Source: Hoeflea sp. YIM 152468
GTDB lineage: Bacteria; Pseudomonadota; Alphaproteobacteria; Rhizobiales; Rhizobiaceae
Direction: 5' to 3'
Assembly (NCBI RefSeq): GCF_029210485.1
Contig: NZ_JARGET010000038.1
Coordinates: forward strand, 248,001-312,000
DNA length: 64,000 bases
Under the pieces are notes generated by a model. It saw only the letters and a program-made list of their open reading frames with translations. It ran no database searches and was not told the DNA's origin. Position 1 is the stretch's first letter. Every line of letters starts with the position of its first letter. Below, piece after piece: positions 45,680 to 55,565 of this stretch. A program made the position numbers and the translations under genes.

Positions 45680-46783
45680 ATGGGTAGCTATATTCTCCGC
45701 CGTCTGCTTTTGATGATTCCAACGGTTGTCGGCATCATGGCGATTTCCTTCGCGGTGATCCAGTTCGCTCCCGGCGGTCCGGTTGAGCAGGTGATCGCCG
45801 AACTCACCGGACAGGGCGATTCGGCCATCGACCGGATTGCCGGCGGCGGCGATACCGTTGGCAGCGCCCAGCAGGATTTCGGCGATTCGGTCTCGTCGCA
45901 ATACCGTGGCGCCCAGGGGCTTGATCCGGAGTTCATCGCCAAGCTGGAAGCCCAGTTCGGTTTCGACAAACCGCCACTTGAGCGGTTCGGCCTGATGATG
46001 TGGGATTACATCCGCTTCGATTTCGGCGAGAGCTATTTCCGCAGTATCGATGTGATCGATCTGATTGCCGAAAAACTGCCGGTATCGATCTCGCTGGGGG
46101 TGTGGATCCTGCTGCTGTCCTACGTCATCTCGATTCCGCTGGGAATCAAGAAGGCGGTCACTGACGGATCGCGGTTCGATGTCTGGACGTCCGGGCTGAT
46201 CATCATCGCCTATGCGGTGCCGGGGTTTCTGGTTGGCATCCTGCTGATCGTGATGTTTGCCGGGGGGTCGTTTTTCGACTGGTTTCCCTTGCGCGGCCTG
46301 ACCTCGGACAATTTCGCCGAACTGAGCCTGCCGGGCAAGATCATCGACTATTTCTGGCATCTGGCGCTGCCGCTGATCGCTTTGTCGCTGGCGGCCTTTG
46401 CCACCACGACGCTCTTGACCAAGAACTCGTTCATCGATGAAATCCGCAAGCAATATGTCACCACGGCCCGGGCCAAGGGACTGACCGAAAGCCAGGTCTT
46501 GTACCGGCATGTGTTTCGCAATGCCATGCTGATCATCATTGCCGGCTTCCCCGGCGCCTTCATCTCGGCCTTCTTTTCCGGCTCGCTGCTGATCGAGACC
46601 ATCTTTTCGCTCGACGGCCTCGGCCGGCTTGGCTTCGAATCCATCATCAAGCGCGACTATCCGGTGGTGTTTGCAACGCTGTTCATCTTTTCGCTGATGG
46701 GACTGGTGGTGGGGCTGATTTCGGATCTGGTCTACACATGGGTCGATCCGCGCATCGACTTTGAAAAGAGGGACGTCGGATGA
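45680..46783 (+). CDS. yejB: Peptide ABC transporter permease YejB
   Basis: A 367-residue inner-membrane permease with the N-terminal RRLLLMIPTVVGIMAISFAVIQ segment, a periplasmic insertion rich in glycine/serine after helix 1 (about 35-95), five further helices and the EAA loop (KQYVTTARAKGLTESQVLYRH, trimmed: TTARAKGLTESQVLYRH). GGAGAG lies just before ATG 45680. Stop overlaps yejE start by ATGA. Confidence 0.95.
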   Translation: MGSYILRRLLLMIPTVVGIMAISFAVIQFAPGGPVEQVIAELTGQGDSAIDRIAGGGDTVGSAQQDFGDSVSSQYRGAQGLDPEFIAKLEAQFGFDKPPLERFGLMMWDYIRFDFGESYFRSIDVIDLIAEKLPVSISLGVWILLLSYVISIPLGIKKAVTDGSRFDVWTSGLIIIAYAVPGFLVGILLIVMFAGGSFFDWFPLRGLTSDNFAELSLPGKIIDYFWHLALPLIALSLAAFATTTLLTKNSFIDEIRKQYVTTARAKGLTESQVLYRHVFRNAMLIIIAGFPGAFISAFFSGSLLIETIFSLDGLGRLGFESIIKRDYPVVFATLFIFSLMGLVVGLISDLVYTWVDPRIDFEKRDVG

Positions 46784-47931
46784 GCGCGCCCGCCTCGACG
46801 AACGCGCAGCTGTTTAAAGCGGACGGACGGCCCAAAGGCTGGCTGTCGCCGACAAACAAGCGGCGCTGGGCCAATTTCAAGGCCAACCGCCGCGGGTACT
46901 GGTCGCTGTGGATTTTTCTGATTCTGTTCATCGCCAGTCTTCTGGGGGAACTCATCGCCAACGACCGGCCGATCCTGGCGTCCTACAAGGGCGAAATCCT
47001 CTATCCGGTGCTGATCGACTATCCGGAGGAGAAGTTTGGCGGCTTCCTGGCACGGACCGATTACCGCGACCCGTTCATTCAGGATGAAATCGAGGCGAAC
47101 GGCTGGATGATATGGCCGCCGATCCGCTATTCCTACACCACCGCCAACTCCTACATCCCGCACTCGGCGCCAACCCCGCCATTCTGGATGATGGACAAGG
47201 AGACCCGCTGCCAGGCCTATCCGCTCAAGGCAGAGGATCCCGGGTGCACCCTTGGCAACATGAACTGGCTGGGCACCGACGACCAGACCCGCGACGTGAC
47301 CGCCCGGATGATCTACGGTTTCCGGATCTCGGTGCTGTTCGGGCTGACCCTGACCATTTTCTCGGCCGTGATCGGCATCGCCGCGGGCGCCGTTCAAGGC
47401 TATTTCGGCGGCTGGACCGACCTCTTGATGCAGCGCTTCATCGAGATCTGGTCTTCCATGCCGGTGCTTTACATCCTGCTCATCATCGCCGCGGTGCTTC
47501 CGCCGGGTTTCTGGATCCTGCTCGGGATCATGCTGCTGTTTTCCTGGGTCGCATTCGTCGGCATCGTGCGAGCCGAATTCCTGCGCGCCCGCAATTTCGA
47601 ATACGTCAACGCCGCCCGCGCGCTCGGCGTCGGCAATGGCACCATCATGTTTCGTCATCTCCTGCCCAACGCCATGGTGGCCACACTGACCTTCCTGCCG
47701 TTCATCCTTTCGGGTTCAATTACCACATTGACTTCGCTTGATTTCCTCGGCTTCGGGCTTCCGCCGGGGTCGGCCTCGCTGGGCGAGCTGATCGCGCAGG
47801 GCAAGCGCAATCTGCAGGCGCCATGGCTGGGTTTGACGGCGTTTTTCTCCATCTCGATCATGCTGTCACTGCTGATCTTCATCGGCGAAGCCACGCGTGA
47901 CGCCTTCGATCCGAGAAAGACATTCCGATGA
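46780..47931 (+). CDS. yejE: Peptide ABC transporter permease YejE
   Basis: A 383-residue permease. It has a cytosolic N-terminal extension before helix 1 (SPTNKRRWANFKANRRGYWS), a large periplasmic loop (about 55-165, with two cysteines: RCQAYPLKAEDPGCTL), then the TMD with GTDDQTRDVTARMIYGFRIS and an EAA loop (FEYVNAARALGVGNGTIMFR). Overlaps yejB and yejF by 4 bases on either side. Confidence 0.95.
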   Translation: MSAPASTNAQLFKADGRPKGWLSPTNKRRWANFKANRRGYWSLWIFLILFIASLLGELIANDRPILASYKGEILYPVLIDYPEEKFGGFLARTDYRDPFIQDEIEANGWMIWPPIRYSYTTANSYIPHSAPTPPFWMMDKETRCQAYPLKAEDPGCTLGNMNWLGTDDQTRDVTARMIYGFRISVLFGLTLTIFSAVIGIAAGAVQGYFGGWTDLLMQRFIEIWSSMPVLYILLIIAAVLPPGFWILLGIMLLFSWVAFVGIVRAEFLRARNFEYVNAARALGVGNGTIMFRHLLPNAMVATLTFLPFILSGSITTLTSLDFLGFGLPPGSASLGELIAQGKRNLQAPWLGLTAFFSISIMLSLLIFIGEATRDAFDPRKTFR

Positions 47932-49592
47932 GTGGCCCCGTGCGTGACGCCAAAGCAGACGGCCAGGGCGAAGCCCTGCTGTCGGTTCGCGATCTGTCGG
48001 TGGCCTTCCATCAGGGCGGTGAAAGCCAGACAGCCGTGGATCATGTCTCGTTTGACATTCACCGGGGCGAGACAGTGGCGCTGGTGGGCGAATCGGGTTC
48101 GGGCAAATCCGTCTCGGCATTGTCGGTGTTGCGGCTGCTGCCCTATCCGGGCGCGAGCCACCCTTCCGGCGAGATCCGGTTCAAGGGCAAGGATCTGCTT
48201 ACGGCTTCGGAACCGGAGATCAGGGCCGTTCGCGGCAACGACATCACCATGATCTTCCAGGAGCCGATGACCTCGCTCAACCCGCTGCAGACCGTGGAAT
48301 TGCAGATTTCGGAAATTCTGCATCTGCACCGGCAGGTCCGCCCCGAAGAGGCGCGCCGGCAGGTGCTCGCCCTGCTCGATCAGGTTGGCATTCGTGAGCC
48401 GGAAAAGCGGTTGGCGTCCTACCCGCATCAGCTTTCGGGCGGCCAGCGCCAGCGGGTGATGATTGCCATGGCACTCGCCAACCGGCCGGAATTGCTGATC
48501 GCCGATGAACCGACCACCGCGCTGGACGTCACCGTGCAGGCGCAGATTCTCGAACTGCTGCGCGACCTCAAGACCCAGCACGGCATGTCGATGCTGTTCA
48601 TCACCCATGATCTGGGCATCGTGCGCAAATTTGCCGACCGGGTCTGTGTCATGACCAATGGCAAGATTGTCGAAACCGGCCCGACCGCCGAGATTTTCGG
48701 CAATCCACAGCATCCCTACACCAAGCATCTGCTTGCCGCGGAACCAAGCGGCGAGCCACCCCGGCGCAATCCTGCCGCCCACGCTGTGATGCAGGCAGAC
48801 AATATCAAGGTCTGGTTCCCCGTGAAGCAGGGGTTCCTGCGCCGCACGGTCGATCATATCAAGGCCGTGGACGGGCTGTCGCTGTCGCTCAAGTCCGGCC
48901 AGACGCTTGGCGTCGTCGGCGAATCCGGATCAGGAAAGACGACGCTGGGGCTGGCGCTGATGCGGTTGATCCGCAGCGAAGGCGAGATTTTCTTTGAAGG
49001 CGAGCCGCTGCACGCCCGATCGTTCAAGCAGATGAAGCCGCTCAGAAGCGCCATGCAGGTGGTGTTTCAGGATCCATTCGGCTCGCTGAGCCCGCGCATG
49101 TCGATTGCCAATATTGTCGGCGAAGGCCTCGCCATCCATTCCCGTGATCTTTCCGCAGGCGGCCGCGACAGGCTGGTTGCGGAAGCCCTGGAAGAGGTCG
49201 GGCTCGACGCCTCCACCCGGTGGCGCTATCCGCATGAATTCTCCGGCGGTCAGCGCCAGCGCATCGCGATCGCCCGGGCCCTGGTGCTCAAGCCCCGTTT
49301 CATCATGCTCGATGAGCCCACCTCGGCGCTCGACATGAGCGTCCAGGCGCAAGTCGTGGATCTGCTGCGGGATCTGCAGCGACGGCACGATCTCGCCTAT
49401 CTGTTCATCAGCCATGATCTGAAGGTGGTTCGGGCGCTGGCCAATGACGTGATCGTCATGCGCTCAGGCAAGGTCGTCGAGCAGGGCACCGCCGACCAGA
49501 TCTTCGATCAACCCGAAACCGCCTACACCAAAGCGCTGATGGCGGCAGCGTTCAATCTCGAGGCCGCGGCCGGCGGCGTCGTCAGCGAATAG
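47928..49592 (+). CDS. yejF: Peptide ABC transporter ATPase with two nucleotide-binding domains
   Basis: A 554-residue fused ATPase. The first domain has Walker A GESGSGKS (about 50), signature LSGGQRQR and Walker [13 protein letters not shown]; the second has GESGSGKT (about 332), FSGGQRQR and [11 protein letters not shown]. The C-terminal segment of each has the oligopeptide-permease pattern ([12 protein letters not shown]). It completes the yejABEF importer. Only 8 bp separate it from the reductase gene, so read-through is likely. Confidence 0.96.
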   Translation: MSGPVRDAKADGQGEALLSVRDLSVAFHQGGESQTAVDHVSFDIHRGETVALVGESGSGKSVSALSVLRLLPYPGASHPSGEIRFKGKDLLTASEPEIRAVRGNDITMIFQEPMTSLNPLQTVELQISEILHLHRQVRPEEARRQVLALLDQVGIREPEKRLASYPHQLSGGQRQRVMIAMALANRPELLIADEPTTALDVTVQAQILELLRDLKTQHGMSMLFITHDLGIVRKFADRVCVMTNGKIVETGPTAEIFGNPQHPYTKHLLAAEPSGEPPRRNPAAHAVMQADNIKVWFPVKQGFLRRTVDHIKAVDGLSLSLKSGQTLGVVGESGSGKTTLGLALMRLIRSEGEIFFEGEPLHARSFKQMKPLRSAMQVVFQDPFGSLSPRMSIANIVGEGLAIHSRDLSAGGRDRLVAEALEEVGLDASTRWRYPHEFSGGQRQRIAIARALVLKPRFIMLDEPTSALDMSVQAQVVDLLRDLQRRHDLAYLFISHDLKVVRALANDVIVMRSGKVVEQGTADQIFDQPETAYTKALMAAAFNLEAAAGGVVSE

Positions 49593-49600
49593 GTTCACTC

Positions 49601-50566
49601 ATGGCAGACAGACACACCAACGGGCGCATTCTGCTTGCGCTGACAGGATGGCAATCGGAGATCTGGATTGACGAGCTCGGCAAGGCCGCGCCCGACCGCG
49701 CGGTCACTCTTGAGCCGGAGGGCGAGGCGGATCCGACCATCGATTACGCGGTGGTCTGGAAGCAGCGTCCGGGGTTGCTTTCGAACCTGCCCAATCTCAA
49801 GGCCATTTTTTCGCTTGGCGCCGGAGTGGACCACATCTTCGCCGACACCAGCCTGCCTGATGTGCCGATCGTGCGCGTCGTGTCACCGGACCTGACCACA
49901 CGGATGAGCGAATATGTGGTCTGGCAGGTGCTCGACCATCATCGTCGCGGACCGCTTTACCGGGCCCAGCAGGCAGACCGGGTCTGGTATGAGCACCGGG
50001 AGCAGACGGCAGCCAGCGCGCTGACGGTCGGCATCATGGGTCTGGGCGAACTGGGTCGCGACGCTGCCGCCAAGCTGCGGGTCCTCGGATTTCAGCTGAG
50101 CGGCTGGTCACGGACTGAAAAACAGGTTGACGGTGTTGCCTGTCATGCCGGCGAGACGGGACTCGGTCCCTTCCTGGCATCGGCCGATATCGTGGTGGTG
50201 CTGCTGCCGCTGACGCCGGACACGCGGGGCATTCTCAACCACGACCTGTTCAAGCGGATGACCAGGCGCGGACCGCTGGGCGCACCGGTGTTGATCAATG
50301 CCGGACGCGGCGGGCTGCAAAGCGAAGCCGATATCCTCTCGGCCCTGGATGAGGGGCTGCTTTCAGCGGTCACGCTTGATGTTTTCGAGCAGGAACCGCT
50401 TGCTGCCGAAAGCCGGCTCTGGAGCCATCCGAAAGTCACGCTTACGCCGCATGCCGCCGCCGCCTCGGTTCCCTCTTCACTGATCGCGCCGATTGTGAAG
50501 CAGATGGACGCGCTCGAGCGGGGCGAAGCGCTGATGCACCTCGTCGACCGCAAGGCTGGATACTGA
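49601..50566 (+). CDS. ghrA: Glyoxylate/hydroxypyruvate reductase A-like 2-hydroxyacid dehydrogenase
   Basis: Reduces glyoxylate to glycolate or hydroxypyruvate to glycerate with NADPH. The 321-residue protein has the GhrA-like N-terminus (YAVVWKQRPGLLSNLPNLKA), the catalytic site framework FSLGAGVDHI, dinucleotide loop IMGLGELGRDAA, substrate arginine in NAGRGG, glutamate in VFEQEPL and histidine in TPHAAA. Cytoplasmic. Follows yejF by 8 bp. Confidence 0.92.
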   Translation: MADRHTNGRILLALTGWQSEIWIDELGKAAPDRAVTLEPEGEADPTIDYAVVWKQRPGLLSNLPNLKAIFSLGAGVDHIFADTSLPDVPIVRVVSPDLTTRMSEYVVWQVLDHHRRGPLYRAQQADRVWYEHREQTAASALTVGIMGLGELGRDAAAKLRVLGFQLSGWSRTEKQVDGVACHAGETGLGPFLASADIVVVLLPLTPDTRGILNHDLFKRMTRRGPLGAPVLINAGRGGLQSEADILSALDEGLLSAVTLDVFEQEPLAAESRLWSHPKVTLTPHAAAASVPSSLIAPIVKQMDALERGEALMHLVDRKAGY

Positions 50567-50572
50567 GCCGGC

Positions 50573-51433
50573 TCAAGGCCTGCGATAGCCTGTCGGCAGC
50601 GCATAGAGTTTGCCAATACGGTCGATTGCTTGCTGCAAGGGTTCACGGGTGACGGACATGGTCCCTCCGGAGGCGTGGAGCAGCGTCTGCGCGTCTTCGA
50701 GAAACCCGACATGGCCTTTCCAGAACACCAGATCGCCGCGTTGCAGGCGGTCGCGCTCCGGATCGATGGCAACGCCCAACTGTGTTGCCTGCTGATCGGA
50801 ATCGCGTGGCGCCGGCTTGCCGGTCATGGCCAGCGCCATCTGCACCAGTCCAGAGCAGTCAATACCAAACCCGGAGCGCCCGCCCCAGAGATATGGCGTC
50901 TCCAGAAACCGGGCTGCGATCGACACCGCATCGTCTGGCGCGATGTCACCGACCGGCCGCAAATGCGTGGCAATCATGGCCGAACCATCATCGAGCAGCG
51001 CGTAGGGTGTGGCCCTGGTTTCCGCAGCGCCTGTCACCCTGACACGGCTGCCCATGGACAGACAGTGGCGATGGGGAAAGCGCAGATCCGGACCCGGATA
51101 GACAAAGCTGCGCGGAACCGACACCACGTGTGTGGCCTGAGCCTCGCCGTCACGGATACTGTCTTCGCGCACATAACCGACATAGCCGTCGGCGGCCAGT
51201 TGGACCCAGGCCCAGCCGCCGGCCCGGTCGAAGACCGTCAATGCCTCGCCATACAGCGCCTGGGTGTCGATGCCGCAATCCTGGTCGGGTCTGGGACGCA
51301 GATCGGCAATCGGCACAGCAACCTGAGCCGGAACCCCGCCGGTGTAGCGCTCAGCCTTGACCTGACCCTCAAGACGAATGTCGGCCAGATCCGCCCGATA
51401 GGCGTTCAACCGGCGGTCAAGATTTTCGTTCAT
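50573..51433 (-). CDS. C40 (NlpC/P60) cysteine peptidase with SH3 domains
   Basis: Probably cuts peptidoglycan stem peptides (gamma-D-Glu to diamino acid bond). The 286-residue protein has two bacterial SH3-like repeats (about 45-160, YGEALTVFDRAGGWAWVQL and RVRVTGAAETRATPYALL) and a catalytic domain with YLWGGRSGFGIDCSGLVQ (C193), then GHVGFL (histidine) and LLHASG. No signal peptide is visible, as in the related YiiX/dipeptidyl-peptidase VI type, so cytoplasmic recycling of muropeptides is possible. Overlaps the MarR gene by 4 bases. Confidence 0.92.
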   Translation of the reverse strand: MNENLDRRLNAYRADLADIRLEGQVKAERYTGGVPAQVAVPIADLRPRPDQDCGIDTQALYGEALTVFDRAGGWAWVQLAADGYVGYVREDSIRDGEAQATHVVSVPRSFVYPGPDLRFPHRHCLSMGSRVRVTGAAETRATPYALLDDGSAMIATHLRPVGDIAPDDAVSIAARFLETPYLWGGRSGFGIDCSGLVQMALAMTGKPAPRDSDQQATQLGVAIDPERDRLQRGDLVFWKGHVGFLEDAQTLLHASGGTMSVTREPLQQAIDRIGKLYALPTGYRRP

Positions 51434-51798
51434 GTGTTTGATCCCTCGGCCAAAGACAGTCTGCGCCCTTCGGCGATGATGATGTCGCCCAGCTTCTCGA
51501 CAAAAAGCGCGCCTTCCACCGTTCGCTTGATGATCACATTGCGCCTGTCGCGGTCATCACGCACCCGTCGAACCAGACCCATGTGCCCCATGGTGTCAAG
51601 TGCACGGGTAATCACCGGTTTGGTCACGCCCAGCATGGCAGCCAGACCGCGCACCGTGTGCGGCGGCGGCGCCAGGTAGATGTGCAACAGAATGGCCAGT
51701 TGCCTGATCGTCAGATCCGGCCCGATGAGGCGCACATGTTCAAGTGTGGCCGCGTGCCAAAGGCCGAGTGCATCGGAAGCCCGGAGGTCAAGTGGCAT
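51430..51798 (-). CDS. MarR family transcriptional regulator
   Basis: A 122-residue winged-helix protein with LTIRQLAILLHIY, then the recognition helix segment VRGLAAMLGVTKPVITRALDTM and the wing RRVRDDRDRRNVIIKRT. It overlaps the C40 peptidase gene (ATGA), so it probably controls that operon. Slightly short for MarR; the C-terminal dimerisation helix is brief. Ligand unknown. Confidence 0.88.
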   Translation of the reverse strand: MPLDLRASDALGLWHAATLEHVRLIGPDLTIRQLAILLHIYLAPPPHTVRGLAAMLGVTKPVITRALDTMGHMGLVRRVRDDRDRRNVIIKRTVEGALFVEKLGDIIIAEGRRLSLAEGSNT

Positions 51799-51875
51799 GG
51801 AGACGAGCCTGCATCATTTCGGTACCGGTTTACATTGGCCGAAACGAGGAAGACACGCAAGTCAGCCGATGCGGG

Positions 51876-53270
51876 TCAAGCGGAATGGTGCTGACCGATC
51901 ACCTCAAACAAAGCCCGGATACCTTGGGCTTCACCACCCGTCGGCGCATGCGGCTTGTCTTTCGGTGACCAGGCGAAGATGTCGAAATGGGCCCAGCTTA
52001 CATCCGGCGCAACAAACCGCTTGAGGAACAGGGCGGCGGTGATCGAGCCGGCAAACCCACCTGCGGGCGCATTGGTCAGGTCGGCGATCTTGGCTTTGAC
52101 GTCGGCCTCGTAGGGCTTGAACAGCGGCAGGCGCCAGAGCGGATCGACTGTCGCGGCGGACGCGGTCGCGATCTCGCCTGCCAGGACTTCGTCATCGGTA
52201 TAGAAAGGCGGCAGATCCGGCCCCAGCGCCACACGCGCGGCACCTGTCAGGGTCGCCATGTCAATGAGCAGGGACGGCGTCTCCTCGCAGGCAAAGGTCA
52301 GCGCATCGGCAAGCACCAGCCGTCCTTCGGCGTCGGTGTTGTCGATCTGAACCGTCAGTCCCTTGCGGCTCATCAAAACATCGCCTGGCCGGAACGCCGC
52401 TGCCGAGATCGAATTTTCGACCGCTGGAATGAGCACCCGAAGGTCGACCGGCAACCCGGCGTCCATGATCATCATGGCCAGCGCCATGACGTTGGCGGCC
52501 CCGCCCATGTCCTTCTTCATGTTGAGCATCGAAGCGGCAGGCTTGATGTCGAGGCCTCCGGTATCAAAGCAGACACCCTTGCCGACCAGCGTCACCTTGC
52601 GGGCACCGGGCTGTCCCCAGCGCAATTCGAGCAGCCGCGGCGCCTGATCCGCGGCGCGGCCGACCGCATGGATCATCGGAAAGCCCTTGGTGACAAGATC
52701 ATCTCCGGCCACGACAGTGACATCGGCGCTGTAGTGTTTGGCCAAGCGGCGAAACGCAGCTTCCAGCGCGTCCGGCCCCATGTCATTGGCGGGGGTGTTG
52801 ACCAGATCGCGGGCAAGACCGACAGCCGCAACGGTTCGCCGAATCTTTTTTGCATCGGCATCAGCCGGAATGACCAGCCGGGGGCCGTCTGCGGCCGGTT
52901 TGCGGTAGGGTTCGAAACGGTAGGCACCCAAGCCGAAGGCCAGCGCCATGGTCGCACCCGAGATCGGCGACGTCTCGATATGCCAGTCTCCCTTGGGCAG
53001 CGAGCGGGCCAGTTTGCCGCCAATGAACGGATGACATTCTGCCTCATCGCCCAGGCCGAAAAGGGCACCGGCAAGCTTGCCATGCCTGGTCGGCGCCAGA
53101 AGCACAGACCCCTCACTTGCCGTAAATCCCGCAGCTTGCGCCCAGGCCAGCGCCGTCTTGTCGAAATGGCCCCGTTCAATATCGGCGCGCGATACAGCCC
53201 AGACAGGCAAGGTTTCCCCGGACGTCGGTGCAAAAGGTGAAGGGCGATCTATGTGGGTGAAGGGCGGCAT
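51876..53270 (-). CDS. Leucyl aminopeptidase family protein (M17)
   Basis: Removes N-terminal residues from peptides in the cytoplasm. The 464-residue protein has the two-metal site residues: K in LVGKGVCFDTGG, D in the same segment and in MKKDMGGAANVM, and NTDAEGRLVLADAL with the catalytic arginine. The C-terminus has FDIFAWSPKDKPHAPTGGEAQG. It is of the shorter PepB-like subgroup. AGGAGCAACC leads to ATG 53270. Close to the C40 peptidase and peptide importer, consistent with peptide salvage. Confidence 0.94.
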   Translation of the reverse strand: MPPFTHIDRPSPFAPTSGETLPVWAVSRADIERGHFDKTALAWAQAAGFTASEGSVLLAPTRHGKLAGALFGLGDEAECHPFIGGKLARSLPKGDWHIETSPISGATMALAFGLGAYRFEPYRKPAADGPRLVIPADADAKKIRRTVAAVGLARDLVNTPANDMGPDALEAAFRRLAKHYSADVTVVAGDDLVTKGFPMIHAVGRAADQAPRLLELRWGQPGARKVTLVGKGVCFDTGGLDIKPAASMLNMKKDMGGAANVMALAMMIMDAGLPVDLRVLIPAVENSISAAAFRPGDVLMSRKGLTVQIDNTDAEGRLVLADALTFACEETPSLLIDMATLTGAARVALGPDLPPFYTDDEVLAGEIATASAATVDPLWRLPLFKPYEADVKAKIADLTNAPAGGFAGSITAALFLKRFVAPDVSWAHFDIFAWSPKDKPHAPTGGEAQGIRALFEVIGQHHSA

Positions 53271-53315
53271 GGTTGCTCCTCGTGCTCTCCAGACGCTCTG
53301 TGCAGAGAATCAGTC

Positions 53316-53338
53316 GTTAACTCTTGATTAGGGTTAAC
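53316..53338. promoter_or_regulatory. Paired GTTAAC boxes upstream of tadD
   Basis: Two GTTAAC palindromes (53316-53321 and 53333-53338) are 11 bases apart, in an AT-rich stretch between the divergent aminopeptidase gene and tadD. TTAA half sites recall CtrA binding sequences of alphaproteobacteria, but the spacing differs from the standard TTAA-N7-TTAA. Binding is speculative. Confidence 0.35.
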
Positions 53339-53413
53339 AGATTATTGCTGGAGCGAAGACTGTGGCACCTTGACCAAGGACCGCCGCGACACTCGATTTC
53401 CGGGATCAGGCCA

Positions 53414-54229
53414 ATGTCAGCGACCCATATACGCTCCAACCTCCCACACCGGCTTTTCAGCGCGGTCTGTATCGTGACGCTCAGCGTCGCGCTGGCGGGA
53501 TGCGCGTCAAAGGGACGACTGACGACCGGATCGATTCCGTCATTGAACAAGCCGCTCGAAACCATGAATGCGACCGAACTGCATTCGGCCGCCGAAGGCA
53601 TCGGCAGGACCTATGACCGCAATCCGAAGGATGCAGCGGTGGGGATGAGATATGCCTCGGTGCTGACAATGGGTGGTCGTGCCGAACAGGCGTTGGCGGT
53701 CATGCAACAGGTGGCGATTCATAATCCCACCGACCGGACTGTGCTTGCCGCCTATGGCAAGGCGTTGGCCGGCGCCGGTCATCTGGACAAGGCGCTCGAT
53801 GCCATCCAGCGCGCGCAGACACCGGACCGACCGGACTGGCAATTGCTGTCCGCGGAAGGCGCCATCCACGACCAGCTCGGAGACCCGGCTACTGCGCGCG
53901 CACGCTACCGCAAGGCGCTCGACATAAAGCCCAACGAACCCTCGGTGCTGTCAAACCTTGGCATGTCCTATGTGCTGCAGGGAGACCTCAGAACGGCCGA
54001 AACCTATCTTGCGTCCGCAGTTCGGCAGCCAGGCGCCGACAGCCGCGTTCGCCAGAACCTGGCGCTCGTTGTCGGGCTTCAGGGCCGGTTCAAGGAAGCG
54101 GAAGCCATCGCCAGTTCAGAACTTTCCGCCGAGCAGGCAAGCGCAAATGTGACCTATCTGCGGGCCATGCTGTCCCAGCAAAATGCCTGGAACAAGCTCA
54201 AGGATTCGGACAAGAACAACACCAACTGA
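53414..54229 (+). CDS. tadD: Tad pilus TPR lipoprotein
   Basis: A 271-residue outer-membrane lipoprotein candidate: signal peptide (CIVTLSVALAGC) with lipobox LAGC and a TPR solenoid (repeats around AVGMRYASVLTMGGRAEQAL, VLAAYGKALAGAGHLDKAL, AEGAIHDQLGDPATARARY, VLSNLGMSYVLQGDLRTAE). TadD supports secretin assembly. The ATG at 53414 is chosen because the signal peptide then has a normal n-region; the frame continues 30 codons upstream. The gene lies opposite and convergent to tadC, split from the main operon. Confidence 0.92.
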   Translation: MSATHIRSNLPHRLFSAVCIVTLSVALAGCASKGRLTTGSIPSLNKPLETMNATELHSAAEGIGRTYDRNPKDAAVGMRYASVLTMGGRAEQALAVMQQVAIHNPTDRTVLAAYGKALAGAGHLDKALDAIQRAQTPDRPDWQLLSAEGAIHDQLGDPATARARYRKALDIKPNEPSVLSNLGMSYVLQGDLRTAETYLASAVRQPGADSRVRQNLALVVGLQGRFKEAEAIASSELSAEQASANVTYLRAMLSQQNAWNKLKDSDKNNTN

Positions 54230-54548
54230 ACCCCGCTCTTTGGGCTTCCACTTGAGCCGCCTTTGTCATGCGGCTTGGGAAATGAATGCACGACCTCGGC
54301 TCCGGCCACTTTCGGCGCGGATCGTCCCCTCAACCGAGAAAGCAGAATTGCCTCCATCCAACCCATGAGCCACTCTCATGACTTGGCAACCCATTCTACC
54401 ATGACAGTTTTTCGGGCGGTAATCGGATTGAATCAATGCTCGGGAGACATCCTGGGCCAGGTGCAGCGGACGGGGCCGCCACCCGCTTGATTGGTTGGGG
54501 CATGATTGCTTTTTCACTTCAGCCGGCCAATGCGGGCCGAGTGCGGTT
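54230..54548. other. Gene-free gap between convergent tadD and tadC
   Basis: This 319-bp gap has no coding sequence I can support. A short hairpin, AGCCGC-N9-GCGGCT, lies near 54254-54274, about 25 bases after the tadD stop, and could terminate transcription, but a T-tract is lacking. Confidence 0.4.
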
Positions 54549-55553
54549 TCACCCGCCGCCGAAATTGTCCATCACCTGGATCGCCGCAGGTCCGAGAATC
54601 ACGCCGATCAGCACCGGCAGGAAGAACAGGATCATCGGCACCGTCAGCTTGGGCGGCAGGGCTGCAGCCTTCTTCTCCGCCTCGTTCATGCGCTGGTCCC
54701 GGCTTTCCTGAGCCAGAACCCGCAGGGCCTGGGCCATCGGTGTTCCGTATCGCTCGGACTGGATCAGCGCCTGGGTCACGGACTTTACGGTGTCGAGACC
54801 TGTCCGATTGCCGAGATTCTCAAAAGCCACCCGCCGTTCCTGAAGATAGGACAATTCGGCCGTCGTAAGCACGAACTCCTCAGCAAGAGCTGTCGACTGA
54901 ACGGCGATCTCCTCCGCCACCCGCTTCATCGCGGCCTCGATGGATACACCTGATTCGACACAGATGAGCATCAGGTCAAGCGCATCCGGCCAGGCAAGCT
55001 TGATGGAACTCTGGCGTTTCTTGGCCTGATTGGAGACGAACATGTTCGGCGTGTAGAAACCGACATAAGCCCCGACGATACAAGCCAGAATTCGAACAGT
55101 CGTTGGCTTGTCGACCAAATTCTCGAGCACAAAGACATAGACGATTGTCCCAACCAGAAAAATGAACGGCAGCACGAAGCGCGCCAACAGGAACATGTTG
55201 AGAGCGTTCTGGGTGCGATAACCGGCGGCACGGAGCTTGGCCACGGTCGCATCATCGGCCAGCGCGCTCTTCAGATTCAACTGTTCAACAATTCCGCGCA
55301 CATTGGCGTTGTCGCGGGACCGCAGACCGGCACTTTTTGCACCGCCACGCGCCTGTTCGGCATTGAGGCGGGCACGTTCCCTGGCTCGTATTTCGTCCCG
55401 TTCGAGGGCCGCCGACTTCATGCGTGCTTCGAGATCGCCGCGCTCAAAATAGGGCGCCAGGACACTGTACAGAGTGGCCAGGACCGCAATGGATATCATG
55501 ACTGGAAACAACACTGCCGGGTCAGTCAGGGACAGAGCGAAATCTGCTATCAT
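54549..55553 (-). CDS. tadC: Tad pilus inner-membrane platform protein TadC
   Basis: A 334-residue type II secretion F-domain protein. An N-terminal helix (ISIAVLATLYSVLAPYF) is followed by a charged linker, a pair of helices (LLARFVLPFIFLVGTIVYVF), the T2SSF motif LMLICVESGVSIEAAMKRVAEE and a last helix (LTVPMILFFLPVLIGVIL). It forms the platform with TadB and the CpaF motor. Last gene of the cpa operon, 12 bp after tadB. Confidence 0.95.
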   Translation of the reverse strand: MIADFALSLTDPAVLFPVMISIAVLATLYSVLAPYFERGDLEARMKSAALERDEIRARERARLNAEQARGGAKSAGLRSRDNANVRGIVEQLNLKSALADDATVAKLRAAGYRTQNALNMFLLARFVLPFIFLVGTIVYVFVLENLVDKPTTVRILACIVGAYVGFYTPNMFVSNQAKKRQSSIKLAWPDALDLMLICVESGVSIEAAMKRVAEEIAVQSTALAEEFVLTTAELSYLQERRVAFENLGNRTGLDTVKSVTQALIQSERYGTPMAQALRVLAQESRDQRMNEAEKKAAALPPKLTVPMILFFLPVLIGVILGPAAIQVMDNFGGG

Positions 55554-55565
55554 GGTTCTTGGCCC

